Positions 22,869-35,190 of a stretch of 64,000 bases of DNA are shown piece after piece (position 1 is the stretch's first letter; each line of letters opens with the position of its first letter). A program made the position numbers and the translations under genes. The stretch comes from Pelecanus crispus (lineage: Eukaryota; Chordata; Aves; Pelecaniformes; Pelecanidae), in NCBI RefSeq assembly GCF_030463565.1, contig NC_134675.1, positions 10,375,862-10,439,861 of the forward strand, written 5' to 3'. The notes below the pieces were generated by a model. That model saw only the letters and a list, made by a program, of their open reading frames with translations. It did no database searches and was not told the origin of the DNA.

Positions 22869-24253
22869 TTGAAAGTGCCATTGCACAAAGCACTAGAGAA
22901 AACAACTGTCCTTGATTATTCTCAAATTGCAAGTGTAGCCAAATACTTGCCGAAATAAAGAAGTCTCCAGAACAGGCACGTTAAGTAGCTTTATTAAATA
23001 AGTTCAATAAGACACTACTTTTAGACTTCCATCTATTTTACAGAGTGGAATCGGATCTCCTAACAAGTTTATTTAGCACAGACAGAAACCACATCCTTAT
23101 TCTTGAATATAAATTGTCAGCTTTAAAAACTGGTCCCAGCTGGTAGCTTTCTGTTAGCACTGCTGGTATTCGTGACCAAGTGTCAGAGAAACCTACAGCC
23201 CTTGGTAAGGCTAGTTTTAACAAACTCAGCAATACAGGTTTGAAGGTCCTGTTCTTGTTCCAAAATTACTTCTTTTGAAATAGCTTTTAATTTGGTGTCA
23301 TTTCCTTCCCCCCTCCCCCGAGAGGTTTATGCAATTATTCTATACCAGTACACCTACTACAAGATTACTGAAAGCTAGGAAGCAATCTCCAAGATAAGTA
23401 AGCTCATGCAAGTTTCATGAAAAACAGCGATTATGTAGACAAGAATAATACAGTGCTTCCACCAAAGGCTGCAGCATGAGCTTAGCTGTTTTGTTTTGTT
23501 TGGAACAGCCCCAGCAGACACTGCCTGATGCCCGGATGGCACATGGGGGACATGGGAGAGAGTTGCCTCTACACGCATGTTGGAGAAAAATCAGAAAGGG
23601 CAGACACTGAAGGCCAGAGTGGAAAAAAACACAGGTACTGTGATGAGGTGGAGAAGGAATTAAAAAAAAAAAAAAACCAACCACAAACAAAAAAACACCA
23701 CCAAAACAAAACAACAAACCATGCAGGGAAGCCAGGCTTCACTAGTTCTGCTGCTCACAAAGGACCTAGTGAAATATAAGAAATCTAAGACTGACTCTGA
23801 CTCTGCCCAATCTCAAGAAACATTGCGAAATGCTCATATGATGTTTCTTAAAGGGGTCACTTGATATTCTTAAAACTTTTACAGAATATGTGGTCGTATT
23901 TACAACATAAATCAGGTACTCTTTACAAGGAAAGGAGGTTTAACTTGGGGGATCAAGGAGGAAGGTAAGGGAGATCTCTACAGGAATGTGTTTTGGACTT
24001 AACACCAACATGAGCAACTCCACCCAATCATATTGCATATAAAAATCAGTTGATTAACTCCCTTAAAAACACTCTCTTTATTGAGTTACTGAAGATAGAG
24101 AACTGCATGAACAATACAGAGTTAAACACACTGCTTTTACTACTAGAAATAAGATTCTCTCCCTGTCATTCTCATCAGCTGAAATTATGTTCTCCCCAGC
24201 AACTGCAGTGCATGGCAGGTCTGGCAAGGTTACATACTAAAAGACTGAGACAG
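22869..24253. other. no gene seen; intronic
   Basis: This is AT-rich unique sequence with an A-rich run at 23659-23735. No element or exon is recognised. Confidence 0.5.
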
Positions 24254-24482
24254 TGCCGTGGTTTAGCCCCAGCCAGCAACTAAGCACCATGCAGCCGCTC
24301 ACTCACACCCCCTACCCCGATGGGATGGGGGAGAGAATCAGAGGACTGAGAAACACTCCTGGGTTGAGATAAGAACAGTTTAATAACTGAAATAAACTAA
24401 AATAGTAATGATAAAAATAACAATATAATAATGATGATAATAATAATAATATACAAAGCAAGTGATACACAATGCAATTGCA
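24254..24482 (-). mobile_element. LTR 3' part of ERVL copy B
   Basis: It is the inverse of the complete LTR end (TGCCGTGGTTTAGCCCC on +) running to AATGCAATTGC, where pol sequence starts abruptly. The U3 and TATA box are missing. Confidence 0.85.
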
Positions 24483-25700
24483 TTTGGAATATGCATTCTC
24501 CAAAAACCCACAACACCTAAAAAAGTTTTCTTTCCTTTTGGCTAGTTGGTGGGGACATAGCTATTATTTTGTTGATCACATCCATTGGGATCTGACGACG
24601 TCCATCTTGCCATTTTATTCCTAAAAACTGGATCTCCTGTGCAGGTCCCTTGTCCTTACTCTGTTTTATGGCAAAACCAGCCTTCAGAAGGATTTGGACT
24701 ATTTTCTTTCCCTTCTCAGAAACATCTTCTGCTGTATTGCCCCACACAATGATGTCATCAATGTACTGCAGATGTTCTGGAGCTTCACCCTGTTCCAGTG
24801 CCGTATGAATCAGTCCATGGCAAATGGTGGGGCTGTGCTTCCACCCCTGGGGCAGTCAATTCCAGGTGTACTGAACACCCCACCAGGTAAAAGCAAACTG
24901 GGGCCTGCACTCTGCTGCCAAAGGGATGGAGAAAAATGCATTAGCAATGTCACTTGTGGCATACCACTTGGCTGCCTTTGACTCCAGTTCGTATTGAAGT
25001 TCTAGCATGTCTGGCACAGCACCACTCAGTGGCGGTGTAATTTCGTTCAGGCCACGATAGTCCACTGTTAGTTTCCACTCCCCATTAGACTTTCGCACTG
25101 GCCATATGGGACTGTTAAAGGGTGAGCGAGTCTTGCTGATCACTCCCTGGCTCTCCAGTCGATGAATCAGGTTATGGATGGGAATCAGGGAGTCTCAGTT
25201 GGTGCAATATTGCCGCTGATGCACTGTTGTGGTAGCGATCGGCACCTGTTGTTATTCGACCCTCAGGAACCCCACAACAGAAGGGTCCTCTGAGAGACCA
25301 GGCAAGGTGGACAGCTGTTTAATTTCCTCCGTCTCCAAGGCAGCTATACCATAAGCCCACCAGCACCCTTTTGGGTCCTTGAAATACCCTCTCCTGAGGT
25401 ACTCTGTGCCAAGGATACACGGGGCATCTGAGACAGTCACAATGGGGTGCTTCTGCCACTCATTCCCAGTTAGGCTTTACTTTGGCCTCCAATACAGTTA
25501 GCAGTTGGGATCCCCCTGTCACTCCAGAAATATAGGTGGGTTCTGCGCCTGTATAGCTTCATGGCATTAGGGTACACTGTGCACCAGCATCCACTAGAGC
25601 CTTCTACTCCTGTGGGTCTGATGAGCCAGGCCATCGAATCCACACAGTCCAGTAAACCCGATTGTCCCTTTCCTCCACCTGGCTGGCGGTGGGGCCCCTC
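24483..25700 (-). pseudogene. pol: ERVL protease and RT remnant (copy B)
   Basis: The protease lies at about 25700-25250 and the RT at about 25200-24483, in broken frames (25470-25706, 25252-25440, 24856-25143, 24517-24747). The protease site reads DAG in VDAGAQCTLMP (about 25590), so the usual Thr/Ser is Ala. The RT retains VDYRGLN and the YIDD codons near 24760. The LPQG box is preceded by a TGA where copy A has Arg, a CpG-type change. Coding ends where copy C continues into the RT thumb. Confidence 0.82.
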
Positions 25701-27640
25701 TAACACTGGTCATAGTATTCATTACTTGCTTCTTCCAAATGTGAATCAAAAGTCCCTTGATTAAGATCAGAAGTAAAATTAGCCCTCTTACTCTGTCTGG
25801 GGAACTGCTCACTGGAAACCGGAGCTGCAATTTTCCTGGGAGAACCGCCTTTTGTAATAGTTTTTCCTTGCAACTCACGCACCCGTGCCTCTAGGGTCGA
25901 GGTAGATTTTCCATCCCACTTCCTCATGTCCTCTCCGTGATCATGCAGGTAAAACCAAAGGGTGCCCCGTGGTGTGTATCCTCTCCATCCTCTCTCTTGA
26001 GCAGATGGACGCTTACTCCTAATGGCTGAGATACTGGTCCGTACAAGTGGGGAGTAGGACAGTTCCTCTCCGAGTTGCTGGAACTCTCGTGACAGTTTTT
26101 CAGACAGTTTTTCCACAGACGAGACACAGGCCCGTAGGGAGGAAGAGATACTTTCTTCGTATTCCTGGAGTCGGACAGCCACTTCATCCACTGTTGTTGC
26201 CTCTTCATCTTTCCAGGCCAGTATTGCCAACGAGTTGGCATACGATGCTGGTGCGTTCTGTACCACCTTCCGCCACATGGGTTGTGTGCACCTGACTTCA
26301 TCTGGGTCTTTGGGTAACTGCTCATCGTTCAGGTCACTATAAATCAGCTCCAGCATGCCTAATTCCCTCAGGTACTGGATACCCTTCTCTACGGTGGTAC
26401 ATTTGCCTGGGCGGTATATAACATCCTCCTTGAAGGGATACCTTTCCTTCACGTTTGACAAAAGTCAAGCCCCTTTTCCAATTGCTTTGTCAATGCCCCC
26501 TTCCCTGGAAAGGGATCCCAGCTGCTTGGCTTCCCTACCCTCTAAATCCAGGCTACTGGCCCCGTTATCCCAGCATCGGAGCAGCCTAGTGACGATGTGC
26601 TCGCCTGGATGACGACCGAAATCTTTTCGCATATCTCGCAGCTCACTCAGGGATAGGGATCGGGTGGTCACCATCTCATTTATGGGTTCTTCCTCCTCTG
26701 GTTCTCGTGATGGCCCTGGTTCATCTTCATCCCTTACTAAACGAGCCGATTTCCTAGTGTATTTTTTCTTTTCTATAGGGGGAACTGATACCGGCATGGG
26801 TTGGTTCTCTGGTTTAGCCACACTGCCTGTCACTGGGGATGCAGTGGCTGCAGGGCCTGTGGTGGGTGTTGGAGTGGCTGCAGTGCCTGTAGAGGGGGAT
26901 GAAGTAGCTGCAGTGCCCGTGGTTGTGGTTGGAGTGGCCGCAGTGCCTGTGGCTGTGGTTGGAGTGGCCGCAGTGCTTGTTGTTTTTTCATTCAGATCCA
27001 GAGACCTTCTCTTTCCCCTGAGGGTACTGATTAGTGTTGACCACGGCTCGATAGGCATGGGGCAGCCCCCAGCATGTTGCAATGATTTTTGTCTCTTTGG
27101 AGTTGCCAGGGTGACAAAATACTTCTTCCAAATACTTTACTAGTTCTTCAGGATTCTGCACTTGTTCAGGGGTGAAGTTCCAAAGCACGGGAGGTGCCCA
27201 CTGCCCTAGGTACTTGCCCATACTATCCCACACACCCTGCCACTCAAAACTATCCAGCCTTGGGGCAGATCTCTGGATGATATTCTTAAAGTGCTTACTA
27301 ACCTTTGTCAAAACGGAAACAACATTCCCAAGAAGTATCAATAGAAGTATCTTAACTGCCCAGGGATGTTCAAAATACTGAAAAGTTGTTGTAATGAAGG
27401 AGGAAACATCATAGAAGAAGGTGGCGAAGGTACCATTCTGTATTTCCTCCACAACAAACCTCTCAGAGGAAGAGGTATAATTGCTAACTCTTTCCATGAG
27501 GTAGTACCCGACGTACATTAATGACTTGTGTATGAAACCCAAATACCAAGCAATGCTCAAGGTCAGGGTTTTGATATGGAACCTCCCAAGCAAAAGATCA
27601 TGAATCACTGCAGAGCATAGCACGCTGCACAAACCAACAC
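25700..27640 (-). pseudogene. gag: ERVL gag remnant (copy B)
   Basis: Three frames (26988-27632, 26465-27082, 25700-26461) overlap or abut and together form a gag-like protein of about 600 residues. The first block has hydrophobic stretches (for example WAVKILLLILLG) and a WGLPHAYRAVV stretch. The second has a Pro/Thr/Ala repeat of about 10 residues (TAATPTTTTG-like, 26810-26985), an acidic segment and LSELRDMRKDFG. The third resembles a capsid C-terminus (PFKEDVIY, GIQYLRELGMLE). No CCHC zinc knuckle is visible. The call rests on position upstream of the protease and after the primer site. One frameshift lies near 27000-27080, and a stop at about 26462 separates the last two frames. Confidence 0.7.
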
Positions 27641-27785
27641 CAAGCTTTAACGTCTACTGCAAAAAAACATGCACAGCCAAGAAAAGAACATGGCGCAGAT
27701 CAGATGAACTAATATCGTGACCGGCAACTGTTAACCGACTCCTTAATACACTCTGGTTAATCTGTTATTATCTCAAACCCTTCGA

Positions 27786-27803
27786 GTCCCACGTTGGGAG
27801 CCA
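27786..27803 (-). promoter_or_regulatory. tRNA primer-binding site, lysine type
   Basis: Reading minus, TGGCTCCCAACGTGGGAC begins 10 bases after the LTR end (27814). It matches the lysine-tRNA type site (as I remember it) at 16 of 18 positions, and the match continues into CTCGAA. Foamy viruses and some other retroviruses use this primer. Confidence 0.7.
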
Positions 27804-27813
27804 AAAAAAGGAC

Positions 27814-27882
27814 TGTCATGGTTTAGCCCCAGCCAGCAACTAAGCACCACATAGCCGCTCACTCACTGCCCCTACCCCGATG
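27814..27882 (-). mobile_element. 5' LTR fragment of ERVL copy B
   Basis: These are the last ~69 bases of an LTR (TGTCATGGTTTAGCC on +), cut at CCCCGATG. The rest of the 5' LTR is gone. Confidence 0.85.
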
Positions 27883-28237
27883 CCAATCTGAGCATCCTCA
27901 ACAGCCACGTGTATTTCTATGCTAGATTCATGGGAAATCCAAGCCTCACTGAAACCCTGCCATATGCTTCCATGGAGCCAGCATTTTAGTTTTGGTTCTT
28001 GATTCAAAGCTCAGTCAAGCAGATTACAGTCTTGCTTCTGACTTCAAAGGGCACTGTTTCAGTCTCTGGGTAAGCAGACAGGTTACCAAAGTTTACAAGA
28101 TTCCTAAGAGGTTTCTACCACACACAGCAAAAGAAGCAAAGATGAAGAGGTATGCACCTGTGAACAGAGCAGAATGGGTATGTCAGACACATACATATGT
28201 ATCGGTAACCCCATTATTTGCAAAGTTATTAAAACAC
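27883..28237. other. unique spacer, no gene
   Basis: Intronic-type sequence between two LTRs. Nothing is recognised. Confidence 0.5.
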
Positions 28238-28795
28238 TGTCGTGGTTTAGCCCCAGCCAGCAACTAAGCACCATGCAGCCACTTGCTCACTCCCCCTACC
28301 CCGATGGGATGGGGGAGAGAATCGGAGGAGTAAGAGTGGGAAACACTCCTGGGTTGAGATAAGAACAGTTTAATAATTGAAATAAAGTAAAACAGTAATG
28401 ATAATAATAACAATATAATAATAATAATAATATACAAAGCAAGCGATGCACAATGCAATTGCTCACCACCCGCCGACCGATACCCAGACAGTTCCCGAGC
28501 AGCGATCGCTGCTCCCCAGCCACCCCCCCCAGTTTATATACTGAGCATGATGTCATATGGTATGGAATAGCCCTTTGGTCAGTTTGGATCAACTATTCTG
28601 GCTGTGCCCCCTCCCAGTTTCTTGTGTACCTGGCAGAGCATGGGAAGCTGAAAAGTCCTTGACTAGCATAAGCAGTACTTAGCAACAACTAAACCATCAG
28701 TGTGTTATCAACATTCTTCTCCTACTAAATCCAAAACACAGCACTACACCAGCTACTAGGAAGAAAATTAACTCTACCCATCAGAAACCAGGACA
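28238..28795 (-). mobile_element. solo ERVL LTR with target duplication
   Basis: This complete 558-bp LTR in minus orientation has a perfect 5-bp target duplication AACAC (28233-28237 and 28796-28800). The five-base duplication fits ERVL integration. The inverse of the TATA box and of TGACATCA is present near 28530-28555. Confidence 0.93.
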
Positions 28796-30791
28796 AACAC
28801 CTTTGCTTCTATCATCATCATCAAGTCAATGCAAGTGTTCTGGACAAATAACTATATTTCATCTGAGATATGCACATGCAGCATATCTAGGGAATGAGAC
28901 TCCTCAGACAGCTGTTGAACAGTAAGTTTAGCTTGAGTTTCAGATGATGTTTTGCTAGTTGTATTATGTCACCTCTCAAAATCCAAATAGTATGAAGTAC
29001 CACTAGTGTTAGGTTCTACACCAGAACACTGAAAGAGGTTCCTTCCTCAAAATATTTCAAGGTAAAGTATAAAGTCCATGTAACAAGCAAAATATAGGAA
29101 GAGTACCTGTGGTAAGAATACACATGAATACAAGCTGCAAGTCTAAGAGGCAAAGACATCCTGCAGCTGTAGTTAAAAGACGTTCAACCATGACAGCTTT
29201 TGCCAGCACAAAGTCAACAGTATTTTTAAAAGCTTAAGTCTACAGCTATTTCTAGATAGTTTAGATCTAGAAGTAGGAAAAATAGCTCATTAAATAGCTT
29301 TTCACATGTCAGAATAACTACACAAGTCCTGACAGCTATACCACTAACAGAGGACAACTACACCATAACTTTTCCTCAGGCTAAGCCTCAAGGTTTTTCA
29401 GGCAGCTAAGAGCCTAGAATAAGATACCTCTATTTTTTTTTTTTAGAGCATTTTTATCTTTCAACATGATTGGAAGCTTCTTACATGATGTGTTTCAAGA
29501 TATTAATCTTTATACAGAATCACAGAATGGTCAAGTTTGGAAGATAGTCTATTCCATCTCCTCTGCTCAAAGAAGTGTCAGCAGGTTGCTCAGAGCCTTG
29601 CCCAGTCAGGTTTTGACTATTTATACAACCAAATTACAGTCAAGTATGAATGACTGTAAATTATTAGCCTTGCATCAATTCACAATAAAATGATACATTT
29701 AAAAGTCTGTAATATTTCAGAAGTTCATTAGAGTAAGATCGTCTGTTAACAAAACTTGAGCAGTTGTTCATAAAACGCTTGTACCACTGAGCTATAGCAT
29801 ACATACAAACTGTCCTAACAGTAAGACAGACACTGTGGTATTATAGCTTTTTCTCACTAGCAAAAAGAACTTTCAGCCTTCTATTCATCCCAGCTTTGTG
29901 TTTTTCTCTACACAGATCTTCAGTTTTTAAACGCACCCTTAATCACTGCAGCTAACACAAAGTGGTCAAGCACAAACATCAGCCATCAACCTCACCTTGC
30001 CCAACAAATGTGCCTTCAGCCCACAGAAAGCACCTCCTCACAGCTGTGCTGAAAAAAAAAACAGAGCAACTCTTATACAGTTACAATACAGGAAGGCCTC
30101 TTCATCCTCATTCCCTCTACTTGCCTGCCCCATGCAGTGCTTCAGTAACCAGACCTTTGAACAAGAAAAGATACCTTCAATGAAGTTCTGAAAGTTCTAC
30201 TGTCTCAACTCTCCCTAAACACGACATGGTATTTCCTGGGAAGAATGACCACTGATGCCCTCATTATTCTCTACACTTAAGCTTCATGGATCTTCAGAAC
30301 ATGCATGGCATGAAACTCAAGGAGATACAAGTGTGGCAAGCAAGGGAGCAGAAAAGGGATTGACATGTCCCTAATGCTGGGCATTTGCCTAGACTACAAG
30401 CAATCAGAACAGCTTCTTGAAGAATAGGACTAGAAAGTATTGCTGGAATAAGGCAAATAATACATATATTTCAGCTTGATAAACTCTTCAACGTTAGCTG
30501 TCTGCTTGTATCATTCATAGGCTCCCAAAATATAAGCATGGGATGAAAAGGCTCAAATCTCCAATAAAATAAAATGTATGGGTGTTTTATTCTTTAGACA
30601 ATACTACAGTGCCTATTCAACAGCAATTTTTTTTTGTTCTTAATAAAGACAAGACAACACTCTTCAAACACAAAGACTGGACCACTCATTAAATCCTCTC
30701 CTTTACATGAGTTTTAACTGACAACTTGGACAGCTGGATGGATTTTTTTTTTTTTAATCAGATTAGGCATGAGCAGTGCCAAAAAGGAAGA
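28796..30791. other. intronic DNA with one small CR1 relic
   Basis: AT-rich unique sequence. Apart from the relic at 29514-29600 no repeat or exon is recognised. Confidence 0.5.
29514..29600 (-). mobile_element. old CR1 3'-end relic
   Basis: AGAATCACAGAATGGTCAAG and the following GGAAGAT..CCTCTGCTCAAAG resemble the 3' end of an older CR1 subfamily in minus orientation, strongly diverged. Confidence 0.55.
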
Positions 30792-31032
30792 GATGGTATG
30801 GAATAGCCCTTTGGTCAGTTTGGATCAACTATTCTGGCTGTGCCCCCTCCCAGCTTCTTGTGCACCTGGCAGAGCATGGGAAGCTGAAAAGTCCTTGACT
30901 AGCATAAGCAGTACTTAGCAACAACTAAAACATCAGTGTGCTATCAGCATTCTTCTCCTACTAAATCCAAAACACAGCACTATGCCTGCTACTAGGAAGA
31001 AAATTAACTCTATCCCAGCCGAAACCAGGACA
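30792..31032 (-). mobile_element. ERVL LTR fragment
   Basis: The U3 part of the LTR, inverted, runs from GGTATGGAATAGCCC to CCAGGACA. The other half, including the TATA box, is missing. Confidence 0.88.
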
Positions 31033-32202
31033 ACAGATCACCTAGGTTCCTACAACATCTTAGTATCAGAGCTACATATTTAAATGTGTGTAGGTGCCTA
31101 AAAATGTAGATTAGCACCTTGTCATATTTAAGAAGCAGACAAAACATGTTTAGACAGGCTTGATATCTTTGCACATTTGAAAATCCACTCGGCCCTCATC
31201 TGCCTGCTTAAGATTCTAGATGCTTTTGAAGTCAGGCCACAGACTGACTAGCTATTACAGAAAACATTCAAATCTCATTAATATTACTAAGAGGCCCAAT
31301 AAGACATCAGTAACACTGGTTTTGTTTTAATTGGATTATTTCAAATTCTGCTTTTCCAAGCAGAAACAGTGAAGAACTTGTCTTACTGGTTAGAGACATT
31401 CACTCTCTATCGTGTGAATAAACTACAGTTTATAAACAAATTCAAGTTCCAAAGTGATAGTTCCCAATATTACCACACCAACTTTTTCAAGTGTTACATG
31501 TAATCTTGACTTGCAACGATTAAAATGGTGATCCTTTTAGGTTGTCAGCTTTAGGTGTTACCAATAGTAGGTTTTGAGTTTGATAATGAAGAGCTGCTCA
31601 GGCAAAAGAAACTAGTTGCTTTGTCCAGACATAAGTGCAGTTTCTGTTGTTTTGTCTACAGACTCTTGAAGTGTGTACATCAACTACTTAGCTTCTAGTC
31701 TCAGCATTTGCTCCCACCTAGACATCCTGTTCACAGATTTCTAGACTATAAGCATCCTCCCATAACTACACATCACACTTCGACAATACTCATTTGTGAC
31801 AGAGCAATAAATCTCATTCCTCCACTCCAAATACACACGTTCACATGGCAACAGTCACCCCCAGTAAGGATTTCACAGCAATTAAATGTGTCAAGGGAAA
31901 AGGATTCTCCAAGTATGGGAGCTGCCTGCATGCACAGAGAGTGAATCAGGTAAGGTACAGGGGAGCTGAGCAGCAAAAGTGTGAAGTGCAAAGCCACAAG
32001 AGGAGTCACTCTCCCATCTAAGAAGAGTCATTCTCCCATCTCTCAGCTGTGGACAATATCAATTCTGCTAAATATCAGAATTAGCAACCTTATTTACTTG
32101 TGTGTTCCTGCAACTCCTTTGCTGGCATGCCCACCCCTGTGCTTTTTAGGCTAATAATATCAAGGTGTGTTTTGACAAAGCAGCTAAGCCAAGCAACAGC
32201 TG
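31033..32202. other. no gene seen; intronic
   Basis: Unique AT-rich DNA between two LTR fragments. No exon signals were recognised. Confidence 0.5.
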
Positions 32203-32499
32203 GCAGCGATCGCTGCTCCCTGGCCAACCCCCCCCAGTTTATATACTGTGCATGACATCATATGGTATGGAATAGCCCTTTGGTCAGTTTGGATCAACTA
32301 TTCTGGCTGTGCCCCCTCCCAGTTTCTTGTGCACCTGGCAGAGCATGGGAAGCTGAAAAGTCCTTGACTAGCATAAGCAGTACTTAGCAACAACTAAAAC
32401 ATCAGTGTGTTATCAGCATTCTTCTCCTACTAAATCCAAAACACAGCACTATGCCTGCTACTAGGAAGAAAATTAACTCTATCCCAGCCGAAACCAGGA
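32203..32499 (-). mobile_element. ERVL LTR fragment
   Basis: Inverted LTR from the AGCGATCGCT palindrome through the TATA box (inverse of TATATAAACTGG) to AAACCAGGA. The LTR 3' half is missing and no intact ACA terminus remains. Confidence 0.88.
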
Positions 32500-32773
32500 G
32501 AATCCTGTACCTGGAACAAAGTTTCAATCTGGACACCAGCACAATCTAACAGAAGTTCTGCAGACCCCACACACGTGCACAATTCACTTATAGGGAGCAA
32601 GGTAGTTAAATGCTATTAGAAACAGCCTACTCCATACTGTACTCAGCTGTCACCTTTTTGCTTGGAAAGTTTTTCTTCTCTGTAATTCATTAACCTACAA
32701 CTTTATCAAGGTGGGAGTGAAGAACTTGTTTCCAGCGTGGAAACCAGCAGTCAAACCAAGCAAAAATACTTAC

Positions 32774-32865
32774 GTCACTCTTCCTGAACTTTGCTTTTAA
32801 ACTCTTCATGCTGATCACATTCAACCTTCCAAACCTTTGAGGAGCTTTTTATCCTTCTTCAATAT
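32774..32865 (-). CDS. RAI14: RAI14 (ankycorbin) first coding exon
   Basis: This is a 92-bp exon on minus. A polypyrimidine acceptor (TTCTTTTTTCTTTAG) precedes 32865, 56 bases of 5'UTR follow, and an ATG at 32809-32807 opens MKSLKAKFRKSD. The exon ends in phase 0 at 32774 before a GTAAGTA donor. This 12-residue start is how I remember vertebrate RAI14 beginning. RAI14 is an actin-associated protein of the cell cortex with N-terminal ankyrin repeats and a long coiled coil. The ankyrin exons are not in the window and must lie further left, so only the start of the gene is here. RAI14 is on human 5p13, a block syntenic with avian chromosome Z. The exon is too short to appear as a long ORF. Confidence 0.85.
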
Positions 32866-33636
32866 CTAAAGAAAAAAGAAAGCAAAATAAGATTCCAACT
32901 AGATACTGTTCAGTTAACTGGCAGCTAAGTCTGAATTGAATTTGCATACCTATATCACCTTTTGAGGGTTTAGCCCTCAAGCTCTAAAAAAAATTAACAG
33001 CCAGCTAACAGAAATTTTCTGTTTCTCCAAACTTAAAAGCAAGCCTAAGTCTGACCACAGAATAATAGAGCAAATCTCAAAAACTCAAAAACTCAAATGT
33101 GTATCATGTTACAGTAGCTACCTCTCGCCATAATTAGATCACTAACATGTTCATACACATAAGCAGCTTTCTCTGCCCACTGCCTATTTTAACATTATCA
33201 TCAGGGCAGCCATTTGTAAAGTGGGAAAAGCAGAAATAAGTATGCAAAGTCATTCAATTAAAACTTCACTATCCTACAACTGTGGGTGTGCACTGGGTAG
33301 CAGAAGTACCACCACTATTGTATGTACAAGTTTAACCACTAACCAAATTCAAAAGTATACTTAAGCCATGCATGACACATACCAGTACAGCTCAACACAA
33401 CATAGCAGATGGAACCATCTGAGCAAGAACAGAGGTTATCACTGGAAGAATTGTTTTATACTCTTCCCCATAAGAAACTGCATATGTATTCTTGGAGTCA
33501 TGGCTTGTTTTAATTTGACAATGCACTGTCACAAACAGTCATGTTCCTCCTTCCTCCCTTTCAAATGAGGAAAAGCAGCAGTTTCACAAACATATATATA
33601 ACCAACATTACAGACAAGCTACAAGCTCTCACAGGA
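32866..33636. other. RAI14 intron 1, acceptor side
   Basis: Unique intronic sequence on the model that exon 1 lies in the CpG island near 50 kb. No further exon is seen. Confidence 0.5.
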
Positions 33637-34167
33637 TGTTGTGGTTTAACCCAGTAGGCAGCTAAACACCACACAGCCGTTCACTCACTCCTCACGCTCC
33701 CCAGTGGGATGGGGAGAGAATCGGGAAAAAAAAAGTAAAATTCGTGAGCTGAGATAAAGACAGTTTAATAGGAGAGAAAAGGAAGGGAAAACAATAAATA
33801 ACAATATACAAAATAAGTGATGCACACTGCAATTGTTCACCACCTGCCGACTGATACCCAGACAGTTCCCGAGCAGCCATTCACTGCCCCCCAGCCCCCC
33901 CAGTTTATATACTGAGCATGATGTCATATGGTATGGAATAGCCCTTTGGTCAGTTTGGATCAACTATTCTGGCTGTGCCCCCTCCCAGCTTCTTGTGTAC
34001 CTGGCAGAGCATGGGAAGCTGAAAAGTCCTTGACTAGCATAAGCAGTACTTAGCAACAACTAAAGCATCAGTGTGTTATCAACATTCTTCTCCTACTAAA
34101 TCCAAAACACAGCACTATGCCAGCTACTAGGAAGAAAATTAACTCTATTCCAACCAAAACCAGGACA
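33637..34167 (-). mobile_element. solo ERVL LTR, diverged
   Basis: 531-bp LTR in minus orientation, starting TGTTGTGGTTTAACCC and ending CCAGGACA. The five-base flanks cagga and caggg differ at one position, consistent with an aged target duplication. Confidence 0.9.
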
Positions 34168-35190
34168 CAGGGTCACTAATGTTTCACATCACTCTTCAGA
34201 AACAGTAGACCATAGTTTGATAAGCAAAGTGAGATTCAATTGTTTCATAAAAGAAAGTCCCTTATTATTATGAAGCAAGTCACTATGTTCTACATGATCA
34301 CTCTACTATAAGTGTACATACAAATGTTTCTACAAAATACAGTGCTGAGCACCATTCAAGAAGAGCGATTAATGCTAAGTAAACATGTCATTTAGTTCAA
34401 CCCCATATATATCTGGCAGCCATTTAAGACAAACATAAGTACATTTCTTCAAAAAAAAACCCCAAACAAACAAAAAATCCCATACACTACCTACACACAA
34501 ATACATTTCCCACAGAACACACACCTCCAATAGGTAATATGGATGGGATAATTCTGTAGGCTGTTAAAATATCATTAAATCTAATTAAATTACTAAGTCT
34601 AATTAAACAGTCATTCTGAAGTCATATCAGATTCCTGACTGCTTTCAGGTATATGAACGAGGGGTTTCATTTGAAGTTCTTTTCATCTCAAGGAGAATGG
34701 GCTTGTGGCATATTAATTCTTTACCATGCAAAAGAAAAAAAAAAAAAAAGTTGCAGAAGCTTTTCACTCCCTGGCTTCTGGCTTAAGTGACAATTTCTTA
34801 GCTTTTTCTTGGACTGAATGAAATATTTGTAAAATAGCAACAAAAACATAACAAAAAAAAGCAAGTCTTGAACAAGCAAAAAGAAGGAATTATTTTAGGT
34901 TGCTCTGAGAAAAGCATAACACTTTATTTTTGCTACACCTACTCAAACATTGGAGAAAGTGTGAGATTGCACAAAAGCTGTCATAACCTCCACTGGAAAG
35001 GACCTGAAGCTCAGCAAGAGGCCAATAATCTCCTAAATTATTCTCCAGTAACACCAAGGATGATGAGCATTGCAAAGACCAGAAATGCCAGAGTACAGAC
35101 AGGACAAATGCCATTAGACTTATCTGGCCTTTTTTTCATACCGTGCCAGCAAAAAAAGGAGTGAAAAAAAAAGAAATGGAGGCCAAAACC
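34168..35190. other. no gene seen; intronic
   Basis: Unique AT-rich intron sequence with A runs at about 34735-34750. Nothing is recognised. Confidence 0.5.

Larger units (their letters stand above)
24254..27882 (-). mobile_element. deleted ERVL-type provirus (copy B) with gag
   Basis: This provirus reads on minus. In its own order it has the last ~69 bases of a 5' LTR (27814-27882), a primer-binding site, gag (27640-25700), protease, and RT, then a deletion of RNase H and integrase that joins RT directly to the 3' part of an LTR (24254-24482). It is the only copy in the window that keeps gag and the primer site, so it complements copies A and C. Numerous stops and frameshifts make it non-functional. 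No env is seen. Confidence 0.83.

Noticed and set aside
26664..27143. 159-codon + strand ORF rich in Val/Ala
   Set aside because: Antisense of the gag Pro/Thr repeat.
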